Below, one piece after another: positions 35,956 to 45,080 of a DNA stretch of 64,000 bases. Origin of the DNA: Alteromonas lipotrueiana (GTDB lineage Bacteria > Pseudomonadota > Gammaproteobacteria > Enterobacterales > Alteromonadaceae); assembly GCF_019249245.1 (NCBI RefSeq), contig NZ_JAESDK010000021.1, positions 1 through 64,000 of the forward strand, read 5' to 3'. The position numbers and the translations under genes were made by a program. Numbering within the stretch: the stretch's first letter is position 1; every line of letters begins with the position of its first letter. The notes below the pieces were generated by a model. It ran no database searches, had not been told where the DNA came from, and was given only the letters and a program-made list of their open reading frames with translations.

Positions 35956-36911
35956 AATTCACTCGTAATATGTTGATTTAAATAGGCTGCTGCACCTAGC
36001 AAACCGTGATCAGGTTCGGCAATAAGATAGGTTGGTATATCTTTGACGTAGTGTTTCATTCGGCCCTTGGCTTCAAAGCGAGCGCGAAAATCGCTACGTT
36101 GAATGAAGTCGGCAAAACGATTAGCAATACCGCCGCCAATAAAAATGCCGCCGGTGGTCGCTAAGTTAAGGGCTAAATTACCCGCAAAACTTCCCATAAT
36201 GCGACAAAATTGCGTTAACGTTGCCTCACAAATATCACAACTTTGCGCCAGTGCCTGCTCGGTAACCTGTGCTGGACTGCTCAATGTCGCCTGAATTCCC
36301 TGGTCGTCTGCCAAAGCATGATAAATATTCATGATCCCACGACCTGACATTACCTCTTCGGCAGATGCCCTACCCTGTGTTTTTTGTAAATAGCGCCAAA
36401 TAACCACATCTGTTTCATCGACAGGAGCAAAGTCGGTATGTCCGCCTTCCCCGTCTAATGTCATCCATCCTGTGGACGTCTTTGTCAGGTGCTCAACACC
36501 CAGGCCCGTACCCGGGCCAAATACAGCGATATTTCCCGACGGTAGTGCTGTGCCCTCACCCAGTTGAACAACCTGACTGTTGTCCAGTGCGGGTAATGAA
36601 TGCGCGACCGCCGTAAAATCATTAATAACAAACAAAGCCGACAACCTGAGCTGCTTTTGTAAAGCCTGCTGAGAAAATACCCAGCTATGGTTGGTCATTG
36701 CTACCTGGTCGCCCAGTACCGGGCAGGCAATAGCAATACAGCCCTGAGTAAACTGGTAGTCACTGTATTCATCAAAGTAAGCCTGTATGGCTAAATCAAG
36801 AGAAGCAAAGTTAAGACATAAATATTTTTTTATGTCTGTCACCCCAGTACTTGTCACCCGGGCCAATCGAATGTTAGTGCCCCCGACATCGGCCACAAAT
36901 TTCTCACTCAT
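35952..36911 (-). CDS. glk: glucokinase
   Basis: A 319-residue bacterial glucokinase that phosphorylates glucose with [22 protein letters not shown] carries the phosphate loop Dx[18 protein letters not shown] holds the catalytic Asp; [16 protein letters not shown] and [12 protein letters not shown] bind ATP and sugar; [13 protein letters not shown] is the adenosine motif. The start is taken as the ATG at 36911 because it overlaps the edd stop (ATGA); an upstream frame to 36944 lies inside edd. Placement between edd and eda makes the operon a complete route from free glucose to pyruvate and triose phosphate. Confidence 0.95.
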   Translation of the reverse strand: MSEKFVADVGGTNIRLARVTSTGVTDIKKYLCLNFASLDLAIQAYFDEYSDYQFTQGCIAIACPVLGDQVAMTNHSWVFSQQALQKQLRLSALFVINDFTAVAHSLPALDNSQVVQLGEGTALPSGNIAVFGPGTGLGVEHLTKTSTGWMTLDGEGGHTDFAPVDETDVVIWRYLQKTQGRASAEEVMSGRGIMNIYHALADDQGIQATLSSPAQVTEQALAQSCDICEATLTQFCRIMGSFAGNLALNLATTGGIFIGGGIANRFADFIQRSDFRARFEAKGRMKHYVKDIPTYLIAEPDHGLLGAAAYLNQHITSEL

Positions 36912-38737
36912 AGCGCCTGTTCCTGGGTGTAAAACAATGAACATGCACCTTCTTCAGCGCCTGTGAGTACCGCACGCATGCCCCCGAACATTTCGCGTCC
37001 CATCCCTTCATGATGATTGGTAAGGTCAGCTTTAGCCGGTTCGCGTGCATCCAGTTGTGCTTTATCAACACACAAAGTAAGCTCGCCGGTCTCAGTATTC
37101 AGCTCGATTATGTCATCGTTTTTCACTTTGGCTAACAGTCCGCCATTAAATGCTTCTGGCGTAACATGGATGGCGGCAGGCACCTTTCCTGAAGCGCCCG
37201 ACATACGACCGTCTGTAACCAATGCAACCTTGTAGCCTCGGTCTTGTAGTACACCCAGTGGCGGAGTTAAACGATGTAATTCAGGCATACCGATAGCTGA
37301 AGGCCCCTGGAATCGAACCACAACAATACAGTCTTTATTTAAATCGCCGTTTTTAAATGCATCATCTAATTCAAACTGATCTTCAAACACTACGGCTGGC
37401 GCTTTAATTTTACAATGGGGTGTACCCAGCGCAGAGGTCTTTATCACTGCACGCCCAAGGTTACCGTCAAGTACGCTTAAACCGCCATCAGGTTTAAATG
37501 GAGTAGCGACCGTCGCCACAACTTCTTTGTCATGTGACTTCGTTGTACCGTCGCGCCATACCAGCTCGCCGTCTTCTAAACGAGGCTCCTGGGTATAACG
37601 TTCAAGCCCATATCCGCAAATAGTATTTACATCGTTGTGCAGTAATCCGGCATCCAGAAGTTCTCTGAACAATAACGCCATGCCGCCGGCGGCCACAAAA
37701 TGGTTAATATCGGCAGAACCATTGGGATAAATACGGGTAAGCAGTGGTGTTGCATTTGAGATTTGTGAAAAATCGTCCCAATTCAGCAGAATACCTGCCG
37801 CACGGGCTACCGCAATTAAATGCATTGTGTGGTTAGTAGACCCGCCGGTAGCCAATAGCGCGACTAAACCGTTAACAATGGCTTTTTCGTCGACAATATG
37901 ACCAATAGGCATATAGTTGTCAGTCAGGTCAGTCAAACGGGTTGCCTGAACCGACGCGGCTTTTGTAAGAGCCTCACGTAGTGGCGTACCCGGATTTACA
38001 AATGATGAACCGGGCAAATGTAAACCCATGGTTTCAACCACAAGCTGGTTTGAGTTAGCGGTACCGTAAAAAGTACAGGTTCCGGCTGAGTGATAAGACT
38101 GTGATTCAGCTTCCAGCAGGGCATCGCGGCCTACTTTGCCTTCAGCAAATTCTTGTCTTACACGCGCTTTTTCTTTATTAGGCAAGCCTGAAGGCATGGG
38201 TCCGGCAGGGATAAATACCGTAGGTAAATGACCGAATGATAATGAACCAAGCAATAATCCTGGTACGATTTTATCGCAAATACCTAACATAACGGCTGCA
38301 TCAAACATATTGTGAGACAAAGCAACTGCTGTACCCTGAGCAATAACGTCGCGGCTCATCAGGCTTAAGTCCATACCCGGATTACCCTGGGTCACGCCAT
38401 CACACATCGCCGGAACACCGCCAGCGAACTGCGCAACACTACCGACCTCTTTGACTGCCTGGCGAATAACATCAGGATAGGTTTCATAGGGCTGGTGAGC
38501 TGACAGCATGTCATTGTAAGCCGACACTATTGCTACGTTGGCTTTGGTCATACTACGCAGGTCAGATTTATCATCAGTACCGCAGGCAGCAAATCCGTGC
38601 GCAAGGTTACCGCAAGAAAGCACTCCACGATGAGGGCCCTGACGGCGCGCACGGTCAATTTTATTCAGATAAGCTTTTCGTGTCTCTTTGCTTCGCTCGA
38701 TAATGCGCTGCGTGACTTCAGCGATTTGATTGTTCAT
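36908..38737 (-). CDS. edd: 6-phosphogluconate dehydratase
   Basis: A 609-residue Edd, an iron-sulfur dehydratase that turns 6-phosphogluconate into KDPG. The protein shows the family's cluster cysteines ([49 protein letters not shown]) and the active-site region [19 protein letters not shown]. Length equals E. coli Edd. It follows pgl by 9 bases and overlaps glk by 4. The third enzyme of the operon; it shares its substrate with Gnd encoded at 24734. Confidence 0.97.
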   Translation of the reverse strand: MNNQIAEVTQRIIERSKETRKAYLNKIDRARRQGPHRGVLSCGNLAHGFAACGTDDKSDLRSMTKANVAIVSAYNDMLSAHQPYETYPDVIRQAVKEVGSVAQFAGGVPAMCDGVTQGNPGMDLSLMSRDVIAQGTAVALSHNMFDAAVMLGICDKIVPGLLLGSLSFGHLPTVFIPAGPMPSGLPNKEKARVRQEFAEGKVGRDALLEAESQSYHSAGTCTFYGTANSNQLVVETMGLHLPGSSFVNPGTPLREALTKAASVQATRLTDLTDNYMPIGHIVDEKAIVNGLVALLATGGSTNHTMHLIAVARAAGILLNWDDFSQISNATPLLTRIYPNGSADINHFVAAGGMALLFRELLDAGLLHNDVNTICGYGLERYTQEPRLEDGELVWRDGTTKSHDKEVVATVATPFKPDGGLSVLDGNLGRAVIKTSALGTPHCKIKAPAVVFEDQFELDDAFKNGDLNKDCIVVVRFQGPSAIGMPELHRLTPPLGVLQDRGYKVALVTDGRMSGASGKVPAAIHVTPEAFNGGLLAKVKNDDIIELNTETGELTLCVDKAQLDAREPAKADLTNHHEGMGREMFGGMRAVLTGAEEGACSLFYTQEQAL

Positions 38738-38746
38738 AAATAGCTC

Positions 38747-39439
38747 CTATGGTGCCCACATCAAAGTGACGGGGGCCCGGTTTACAACGGCAGTGACCGG
38801 TTTTTCAAGTTCTGTGCTGTTTGTAAGCGCGTCTTCCAGAACCGCTTTTTTCTTCTCACCGGTAAGGTGAATAAATATATTACGGCTATTTAACAGCGCC
38901 GGTAACGTCAACGAAATACGCTGGTGCGGGGCAGTCGCCGGTTGAACCGCCAGACAAATTTTTCCACTAGACAAATTCAAACCATCTTCAATTTGTTCTG
39001 AACATGGAAATAATGACGCAGTATGGCCATCTTCGCCCATGCCTAAAATCAAGGCATCAAAGGGCTGACTCATACTCGATAGGTTAGATTCAGCCTGGGC
39101 AATACCGTCTGCGGCGTCCGGATCGTCCGTTTTAAGTTCAACAAAATTAGCCTCACTGGCTTTATTTTGTAGAAGGTTGTCTTTTACCAAACGGGTATTG
39201 CTGGCTTCGTGGTCTTCATTAACCCAACGTTCGTCAGCAAGCGTCACATCTACCTTAGACCAGTCTAATTCTGTTTTGCTCAGTGTTTTAAACAGTGCCA
39301 GGGGTGTGCGGCCGCCACTGACTACCAGGCTAGCCCGGCCCCGACTGTTAATTCCTTCTGACAAGATAGACGTTAATGTTTGTGCAAATTTTGCTGTAAG
39401 CTCGTCAGCCGATTCAAAATGTTGTTGTGTTAATGCCAT
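38747..39439 (-). CDS. pgl: 6-phosphogluconolactonase
   Basis: A 230-residue SugarP_isomerase-type lactonase that hydrolyses 6-phosphogluconolactone. It shows SLVVSGGRTPLALFKTLSK, VDVTLADERWVNEDHEASN, LILGMGEDGHTASLFP (catalytic His) and RISLTLPALLNSRNIF. One base separates it from zwf, and it precedes edd by 9 bases, so translation is coupled. All expected motifs are intact. Confidence 0.95.
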   Translation of the reverse strand: MALTQQHFESADELTAKFAQTLTSILSEGINSRGRASLVVSGGRTPLALFKTLSKTELDWSKVDVTLADERWVNEDHEASNTRLVKDNLLQNKASEANFVELKTDDPDAADGIAQAESNLSSMSQPFDALILGMGEDGHTASLFPCSEQIEDGLNLSSGKICLAVQPATAPHQRISLTLPALLNSRNIFIHLTGEKKKAVLEDALTNSTELEKPVTAVVNRAPVTLMWAP

Positions 39440-39440
39440 A

Positions 39441-40934
39441 TTATTTCTTCTTCGTCATTTTGCTTTCATACCAACTGCGGTTTTCGCGCGCCAGTAAGCC
39501 AATTGATGCTACCGGACCCCAGGTACCCGCCTGATAAGGCTCAGGAGGCTCTGGAGAATGCTTCCAGGCTTCTAAAATAGAATCTACCCAGTTCCAGGCA
39601 TGCTCTACTTCATCCCGACGAACAAATAAAGCCTGATTGCCTAACATCACCTCTAACAACAGTTTTTCATAGGCGTCAGGTATACGGTCTTCAGAGAATG
39701 CCTCAGAAAAACTCAGGTTAAGTTTGGATTTTTGCAAATCCATCGACCCTGAACTGGTCAGCCCTGGAATTTTATTCATTACGGTAATTTCTACGCCTTC
39801 GTCAGGCTGTAGGCGAATAACCAGTTTATTGGGTGGAAGACTATTGAAACTGGCACCAAACAAATTATGTGGCTGGCGTTTAAAGTAAATAACCACCTCA
39901 GACACTTTGGTTGGCATGCGTTTTCCGGTACGCAAATAGAATGGCACTCCGGCCCAGCGCCAGTTGTCTATTTCCGCTTTTATGGCTACAAAGGTTTCGG
40001 TTTCGCTGCGGGTGTTAGCGTCCTCTTCCTCAAGGTACCCGGGAACCTCCTCACCTTTTACGAAGCCGGCAGAATATTGACCACGTACTGTAGTGTCACT
40101 GACATTTGAATTATCAATGGGTCTTAGCGCTTTTAATACTTTAAGTTTTTCATCCCGAATACTATCTGCATCTAAGGTCGCCGGCGGCTCCATGGCTACC
40201 AGACTCAGTATTTGTAACAGATGGTTTTGCACCATATCGCGCATTTGTCCGGCGTCATCAAAATATCCCCACCGCCCTTCTATACCTACCGACTCAGACA
40301 CACTGATTTGCACATGGTCAATACAGTTATGGTCCCAGTTGGTAGTGAATATAGAGTTAGCAAAGCGCAGTGCAATAAGGTTCAGTACCGTTTCTTTACC
40401 TAGATAATGGTCAATACGATAAATCTGCGATTCGTTAAAGTACTCAGAAACCTGGTTATTGATGACCTTTGATGATTCGAGATCGTGACCTATCGGCTTT
40501 TCAAGCACAACCCGTACACTGCTATCGATAATATTGCAGCTGTGTAAGCCCCGGCAGATATCCCCATAAATAGCCGGCGGGGTGGCCAGATAACACACCA
40601 TTGTCCGACTTGCATCTACTACGGTATCTAACTGCTCGTAGCTGGCAATGTCCTTCATATCAACCTGAATATAATCAAGCCGCTTACAAAAGCGCCCCCA
40701 GGTCTCTTCACAAATCTGCTTATCGCTGAACTTTTCAATATTCGTTTTTACTTCAGCGATGTACTCATCTTTACTCATTTGCTGGCGTGCCACACCGACA
40801 ATAGTTGTATCTGGATGAATCAACTGCGCTTTTTCTAGCTGATATAGCGACGGTAACAATTTTCGGCGTGAAAGATCGCCCAGTGTGCCAAATAACACAA
40901 AATCACAGGGTTCGAATGAATTATCCATTACCAT
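39441..40934 (-). CDS. zwf: glucose-6-phosphate 1-dehydrogenase
   Basis: A 497-residue Zwf that oxidises glucose 6-phosphate with NADP, feeding both the pentose phosphate and Entner-Doudoroff routes. DFVLFGTLGDLSRRKLLPSLY is the cofactor site, VVLEKPIGHDL and YRIDHYLGKETVLN (active-site Asp-His-Tyr-Lys region) follow, and VPFYLRTGKRMP is typical. First gene of zwf-pgl-edd-glk-eda. The ATG at 40934 has AAGG about 8 bases upstream; a Met two codons on is the other option. A perfect-consensus HexR box lies 95 bases upstream, between zwf and the divergent hexR. Confidence 0.97.
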   Translation of the reverse strand: MVMDNSFEPCDFVLFGTLGDLSRRKLLPSLYQLEKAQLIHPDTTIVGVARQQMSKDEYIAEVKTNIEKFSDKQICEETWGRFCKRLDYIQVDMKDIASYEQLDTVVDASRTMVCYLATPPAIYGDICRGLHSCNIIDSSVRVVLEKPIGHDLESSKVINNQVSEYFNESQIYRIDHYLGKETVLNLIALRFANSIFTTNWDHNCIDHVQISVSESVGIEGRWGYFDDAGQMRDMVQNHLLQILSLVAMEPPATLDADSIRDEKLKVLKALRPIDNSNVSDTTVRGQYSAGFVKGEEVPGYLEEEDANTRSETETFVAIKAEIDNWRWAGVPFYLRTGKRMPTKVSEVVIYFKRQPHNLFGASFNSLPPNKLVIRLQPDEGVEITVMNKIPGLTSSGSMDLQKSKLNLSFSEAFSEDRIPDAYEKLLLEVMLGNQALFVRRDEVEHAWNWVDSILEAWKHSPEPPEPYQAGTWGPVASIGLLARENRSWYESKMTKKK

Positions 40935-41028
40935 AGTGTGGCCTTTTTAAATAAGTAGTAGAAATACTATTGTTATACGTCTGAAAATAGCATTTCCCTG
41001 ATGTTATTGCCCAGTAGTTAACACCAAA

Positions 41029-41043
41029 TGTAGTAAAATTACA
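41029..41043. promoter_or_regulatory. HexR box in the zwf-hexR control region
   Basis: TGTAGTAAAATTACA matches the HexR consensus TGTARTNNNATTACA at every fixed position. It lies 95 bases upstream of zwf and 159 bases upstream of hexR, so it can repress the Entner-Doudoroff operon and possibly hexR itself. Known HexR proteins release such sites when KDPG accumulates. Confidence 0.85.
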
Positions 41044-41201
41044 ACTTTGATGCAGAAATTACGTTACGAATTTTAACAAAATCTGTTGTATTTTTTTTAC
41101 CATGACGTCAAAAAAGTACATTTTCCTTGTCTATGAGCACGCTTAACGTAGTATAGGCTTTATAAAAACAGATCTATAATAATACTAAGTGTATAAGTTG
41201 T

Positions 41202-42050
41202 ATGAATATTCTTGAGAAAATCACACAAAACAAAGCCGTTTTCAGTAAGTCAGAAAGAAAAGTTGCTGATATTATTCTGGCTCATCCTCAAACCGCCATA
41301 CACTCAAGTATTGCTACGCTGGCGAAAATGTCAGACGTAAGCGAGCCTACTGTTAATCGCTTTTGCCGCCGCCTCGACACCAAGGGTTACCCAGACTTCA
41401 AACTGCATTTGGCCCAAAGCCTGGCAAATGGCACTCCTTATGTAAATCGTCATGTTGACGAGAACGACGGACCCCAGGAATATACTAACAAAATTTTCGA
41501 GTCTACAATGGCTTCATTAGAGGTAGCCCGGCAGTCTGTAGATGTGAATATAATCAACCGCGTGGTAGATTTACTTACCCAGGCTCAAAAAATCTCTTTC
41601 TTTGGCCTGGGCGCGTCGGCTTCTGTGGCTCATGATGCATTAAATAAGTTTTTTCGCTTCAACGTGCCTGTTGTTTATTTTGAAGATGTGGTTATGCAAC
41701 GAATGAGCTGTATGAACTGCACCGACGGTGATGTTGTCGTTCTATTTTCGCATACAGGCCGCACCAAGAGCCTGGTCGAAATTGCCCAGATAGCCCGTCG
41801 TAATGACGCTACTGTAGTTGGCATTACATCGCAAGACAGTCCACTGGCTAATGAATGCAGCTACGTTTTATCGCTTGAAGTACCCGAAGATACAGATATG
41901 TATATGCCTATGGCTTCGCGTATTGCGCAGCTGACTCTGGTCGATGTTCTGGCTACCGGTTTTACATTGCGCCGAGGCAATAAATTCAGAGAAAATCTAA
42001 AGCGGGTCAAAGATACCTTACGGGATTCGCGTTACGATAAACCCGATTAA
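41202..42050 (+). CDS. hexR: HexR transcriptional regulator (RpiR family)
   Basis: A 282-residue RpiR-type regulator. Residues 1-75 are the helix-turn-helix domain (VFSKSERKVADIILAHPQTAI; SEPTVNRFCRRLDTKGYPDFK) and residues about 120-265 a SIS sugar-phosphate domain (KISFFGLGASASVAHDALNKF; DVVVLFSHTGRTKSLVEIA). In the family it binds KDPG and controls glucose catabolism: repressing zwf-edd-eda and pykA while activating gluconeogenic genes. Divergent from zwf and upstream of pykA, with boxes before both, which fixes the identity beyond the generic RpiR call. Confidence 0.95.
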   Translation: MNILEKITQNKAVFSKSERKVADIILAHPQTAIHSSIATLAKMSDVSEPTVNRFCRRLDTKGYPDFKLHLAQSLANGTPYVNRHVDENDGPQEYTNKIFESTMASLEVARQSVDVNIINRVVDLLTQAQKISFFGLGASASVAHDALNKFFRFNVPVVYFEDVVMQRMSCMNCTDGDVVVLFSHTGRTKSLVEIAQIARRNDATVVGITSQDSPLANECSYVLSLEVPEDTDMYMPMASRIAQLTLVDVLATGFTLRRGNKFRENLKRVKDTLRDSRYDKPD

Positions 42051-42079
42051 AATACGCTTTTATCTCAATAATAAGTCAG

Positions 42080-42140
42080 GGTTGTTATACAAGCTACACT
42101 ACTCAAATTATCCTCAGGTGTAGCTCCCCTGTTAGCAACC
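42080..42140. repeat. nested inverted repeat after hexR
   Basis: AGCTACAC (42092-42099) and GTGTAGCT (42118-42125) form an 8-base perfect stem, and outside it GGTTG (42080-42084) pairs with CAACC (42136-42140) across an internal loop. It lies 30-90 bases past the hexR stop. No T run follows, so it is not a normal terminator; it could stabilise the hexR message or be part of a small RNA. Confidence 0.4.
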
Positions 42141-42396
42141 TTATCAGCGCCAGTTTAATACCAGTACATTCCCTACTCTTTTTGACTGGTCTACCTTATT
42201 CACTACTTTTTTGTACATTACTTCAGATTACTTTGTTCAGTTCGCTTAATGCAGGGTTTATGACCTGCGTTATAGTGGTTGACTACGCAGCCACTGTGAC
42301 TACTTATTAGGCAATATGCTCGTTCCTCGTTTAACTGTTGGCCATGAATAATCTAAGAGTGTGCAGCCCCATTTATATTATTATAGATCCAATTTT

Positions 42397-42411
42397 TGTA
42401 ATATTATTACG
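42397..42411. promoter_or_regulatory. HexR box upstream of pykA
   Basis: TGTAATATTATTACG differs from the HexR consensus TGTAATNNNATTACA only at the last base. It lies 94 bases before pykA, a known HexR target in related bacteria. Confidence 0.75.
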
Positions 42412-42504
42412 AAAAATGATTACATCTATGAGACAACCTGAACGCTTTACGTTAAAATAACAATTCGCCCTTCATCATTTATAAGCAGATAAGCGACAAA
42501 CACT

Positions 42505-43941
42505 ATGAGCAGAAGAACAAAAATTTTAGCTACATTAGGCCCGGCAACCGATTCTTTGGAAAAAATTCAGGCAATTATTGCTGCGGGCGCTAATGTTGTA
42601 CGTATGAACTTTTCTCATGGTCAGGCCCAGGACCATATAGAGCGAGCTGAACGGGTTCGCGAGGCGGCAAAAAATCTGAACCGGTATGTGGCCATTTTAG
42701 GGGATTTACAGGGCCCGAAAATACGCGTGGCCCGCTTTAAAAATGGGTCGGTAGAGCTGGAAAACGGTGCCCCGTTTATATTGGATGCTGAACTGGCTAT
42801 AGACGCTGGAGATGAAACTCAGGTGGGCATCGATTACAAAGCGCTGCCTGATGATGTCAACAAAGACGACATTTTGCTGTTAGATGATGGCCGTATACAA
42901 CTGCAAGTGACTCAGGTCGTCGGGCAAAAAGTACATACTAAAGTTACCGTCGGTGGCAAGTTATCGAACAACAAAGGCATCAACCGCCAGGGCGGTGGCT
43001 TGTCTGCTGAGGCGTTGACCGATAAAGACAAAGAAGATATTAAGACTGCCGCTAAAATCGGTGTGGATTATTTGGCGGTCTCATTTCCGCGAAACGGAGC
43101 AGACTTAGACTATGCACGCGAACTGGCGATTGAGGCTGGTTGCCATGCGCAGATTTGCGCCAAAGTAGAACGAGCAGAAACAGTTGCCACACCTGAAGCG
43201 ATGGACGATATTATTAGTGCCTCTGATGCAGTAATGGTGGCGCGTGGAGATTTAGGCGTAGAAATTGGCGACGCCGAGTTAGTGGGCGTGCAGAAAAAGC
43301 TTATTTCACGTTCAAGGCAGTTAAACAAAGTTGTTATCACAGCCACTCAAATGATGGAGTCGATGATTGAAAGCCCGATGCCTACGCGAGCTGAGGTCAT
43401 GGATGTTGCCAACGCGGTACTTGATGGTACTGATGCGGTCATGTTGTCTGCTGAAACCGCCGCGGGTAAGTTTCCAGTAGAAACAGTCACTGCTATGGCC
43501 AGAGTGTGCGAAGGAGCCGAGACGCATCCTAGCATTCATTTGTCGAAACATCGTATGGATGATATTTTTTCAAATACCAGCGAGACTATCGCGCTTTCGG
43601 CAGTATATGCAGCCAACCATCTTCCCAGCATTCGGGCAATAGTGGCGCTAACAGAAAGCGGTAACACGCCCAAATTAATGTCTCGAATGACCACCCGTTT
43701 GCCTATTATTGCGATGTCACGTCACAAAGACACGTTAAACATGATGGCACTGTTTCGCGGTGTAAAGCCTGTTTGTTTTGATTCAGAAAACAGCGAACCG
43801 GGCAAGCTTAAAGATGATGTGATTAATACTCTTAAAGCTCTCGGTGAAGTTGAAGCCGGTGATACGCTGGTCATGACCTATGGCGACCAGATGGAAAAGA
43901 TCGGTGCCACTAACGCGATGAAAATTGTCAAAGTTGACTAG
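42505..43941 (+). CDS. pykA: pyruvate kinase
   Basis: A 478-residue PykA-type pyruvate kinase converting phosphoenolpyruvate and ADP to pyruvate and ATP. Motifs: [59 protein letters not shown] (catalytic Lys), [13 protein letters not shown] (metal Glu and Asp region) and [29 protein letters not shown]. Length and lack of an extra C-terminal domain fit PykA of the AMP/sugar-phosphate-activated type. It is a single-gene unit with its own HexR box and a strong terminator, and ends the glucose-to-pyruvate gene block. Confidence 0.97.
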   Translation: MSRRTKILATLGPATDSLEKIQAIIAAGANVVRMNFSHGQAQDHIERAERVREAAKNLNRYVAILGDLQGPKIRVARFKNGSVELENGAPFILDAELAIDAGDETQVGIDYKALPDDVNKDDILLLDDGRIQLQVTQVVGQKVHTKVTVGGKLSNNKGINRQGGGLSAEALTDKDKEDIKTAAKIGVDYLAVSFPRNGADLDYARELAIEAGCHAQICAKVERAETVATPEAMDDIISASDAVMVARGDLGVEIGDAELVGVQKKLISRSRQLNKVVITATQMMESMIESPMPTRAEVMDVANAVLDGTDAVMLSAETAAGKFPVETVTAMARVCEGAETHPSIHLSKHRMDDIFSNTSETIALSAVYAANHLPSIRAIVALTESGNTPKLMSRMTTRLPIIAMSRHKDTLNMMALFRGVKPVCFDSENSEPGKLKDDVINTLKALGEVEAGDTLVMTYGDQMEKIGATNAMKIVKVD

Positions 43942-43975
43942 ATATCGCGTTTAACGCATCAGCACCTTACAACAT

Positions 43976-44010
43976 CAAAAAGACCAGCCGGTGAAGCTGG
44001 TCTTTTTTGT
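43976..44010. terminator. bidirectional terminator after pykA
   Basis: AAAAAGACCAGC (to 43988) and GCTGGTCTTTTTT (from 43996) form a perfect stem with A and T runs on both sides, in the 76 bases between convergent pykA and the nitroreductase gene. Confidence 0.92.
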
Positions 44011-44017
44011 AATTGCT

Positions 44018-44569
44018 TTATCTCCAGTGATTAAAAAAGACTTCTGCCTCTTTTTTCTCGGGTGGCAGTGCGGTGGTCACCGGCGTTCCAAGGTATAAAA
44101 AACCGACTATCTCGTCTTCGTCGTTAAGATTTAATTCTTTTTTGACAATATCGCACTGCGCATACGCCCCGGTTCGCCACAATCCGTTAAAACCCTGAGC
44201 CTGAGCCGCCATTTGCATGGCCATAACCGCACAACTGGTTGAGGCAATTTGTTCAACTCGTGGCACTTTCGGGTGCTCCTGATACTTAGCGATAGCAACA
44301 ATAACCATCGGCGCACGTAAAGGTAACTGAGGCGCACGCTCTATCTCTTTTTCGGTTTTGTCATTTTCAATAGCAGACCGCTCAAAAATACTGCCCAGCT
44401 TATGAAGCCCCTGCCCTTCGCAAACAATAAAATGCCACGGCATCAGTGCCCCGTGATCGGGCGCGCGCAGTGCGGCTTGCTTGATATTCTCTAACGCTTG
44501 TTCAGCAGGCGCCGGAGCCGTGAGTCGGGGCTGAGACCGACGGTTTAATAATAAAGACAGTGCATCCAT
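44018..44569 (-). CDS. nitroreductase family protein (YdjA-like)
   Basis: A 183-residue small nitroreductase-fold FMN protein resembling E. coli YdjA. MDALSLLLNRRSQPRLTAPAP with RRS binds the FMN phosphate; AALRAPDHGALMPWHFIV and QGFNGLWRTGAYAQ are family-typical; the C-terminus GFLYLGTP is conserved. It should use NAD(P)H to reduce an unknown electrophile such as a quinone or nitro compound. Monocistronic, converging on pykA. Confidence 0.9.
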   Translation of the reverse strand: MDALSLLLNRRSQPRLTAPAPAEQALENIKQAALRAPDHGALMPWHFIVCEGQGLHKLGSIFERSAIENDKTEKEIERAPQLPLRAPMVIVAIAKYQEHPKVPRVEQIASTSCAVMAMQMAAQAQGFNGLWRTGAYAQCDIVKKELNLNDEDEIVGFLYLGTPVTTALPPEKKEAEVFFNHWR

Positions 44570-45080
44570 TAAATTCTCCGGTTGCGTAGGTATGAAAGTA
44601 TTTTTCTATCCTACGGACGAAAAAACGAAAAGACCACCTTCGATTTTTTCACTAATGTTCAATAATAAGTCACGGCCAAACAGTCGCTGTATAATTAAAG
44701 TACGAATTGATGAGAATATACGAGGTGACATAGTTTCAGACAGGTTGCCCCCTTGCCAACATTGATATTTGAGGTTGATATCAGTGGCGGTCACCTAAAT
44801 AGGGTAAGCTTCAACTCAATGAGTGTGCTTAGAACCTGGACTGCGTCTATTAAAAATCTATCAAACGACTTTTTTACAACAACACAAGCTTATGAAGTAT
44901 TGACCTTTCCCTTAGCGTTAGCGGGTTTGTTGCGCTGGCTGTTTTCTATCGGGCTTCTTCTTAACCGGCCGATTGCACTATTAATATGATTAAAAATTAC
45001 AATTCTTTACAATTATTAGTAGCGATTCAATTGAGTTTCTATACCATTGTGCCAAGACGTAATCAGAGGTAAAACCGACT
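44570..45080. other. intergenic region upstream of sppA
   Basis: About 510 bases between divergent nitroreductase and sppA genes. A 78-codon plus-strand frame (44753-44989) has two hydrophobic stretches but no ribosome site or family likeness and I do not call it. Likely sppA promoter: TTTACA near 45007 with TATACC near 45039 is too widely spaced to trust. AGAGG precedes sppA by about 10 bases. Confidence 0.35.

Larger units (their letters stand above)
42051..42504. other. intergenic region between hexR and pykA
   Basis: About 450 bases holding a two-part inverted repeat right after hexR (42080-42140), a HexR box (42397-42411) and the pykA promoter. The middle part (42150-42360) is unremarkable; no ORF with protein-like composition is seen. 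Confidence 0.5.

Noticed and set aside
44753..44989. 78-codon ORF upstream of sppA
   Set aside because: Hydrophobic stretches but no ribosome site or family likeness; it overlaps the expected sppA promoter.
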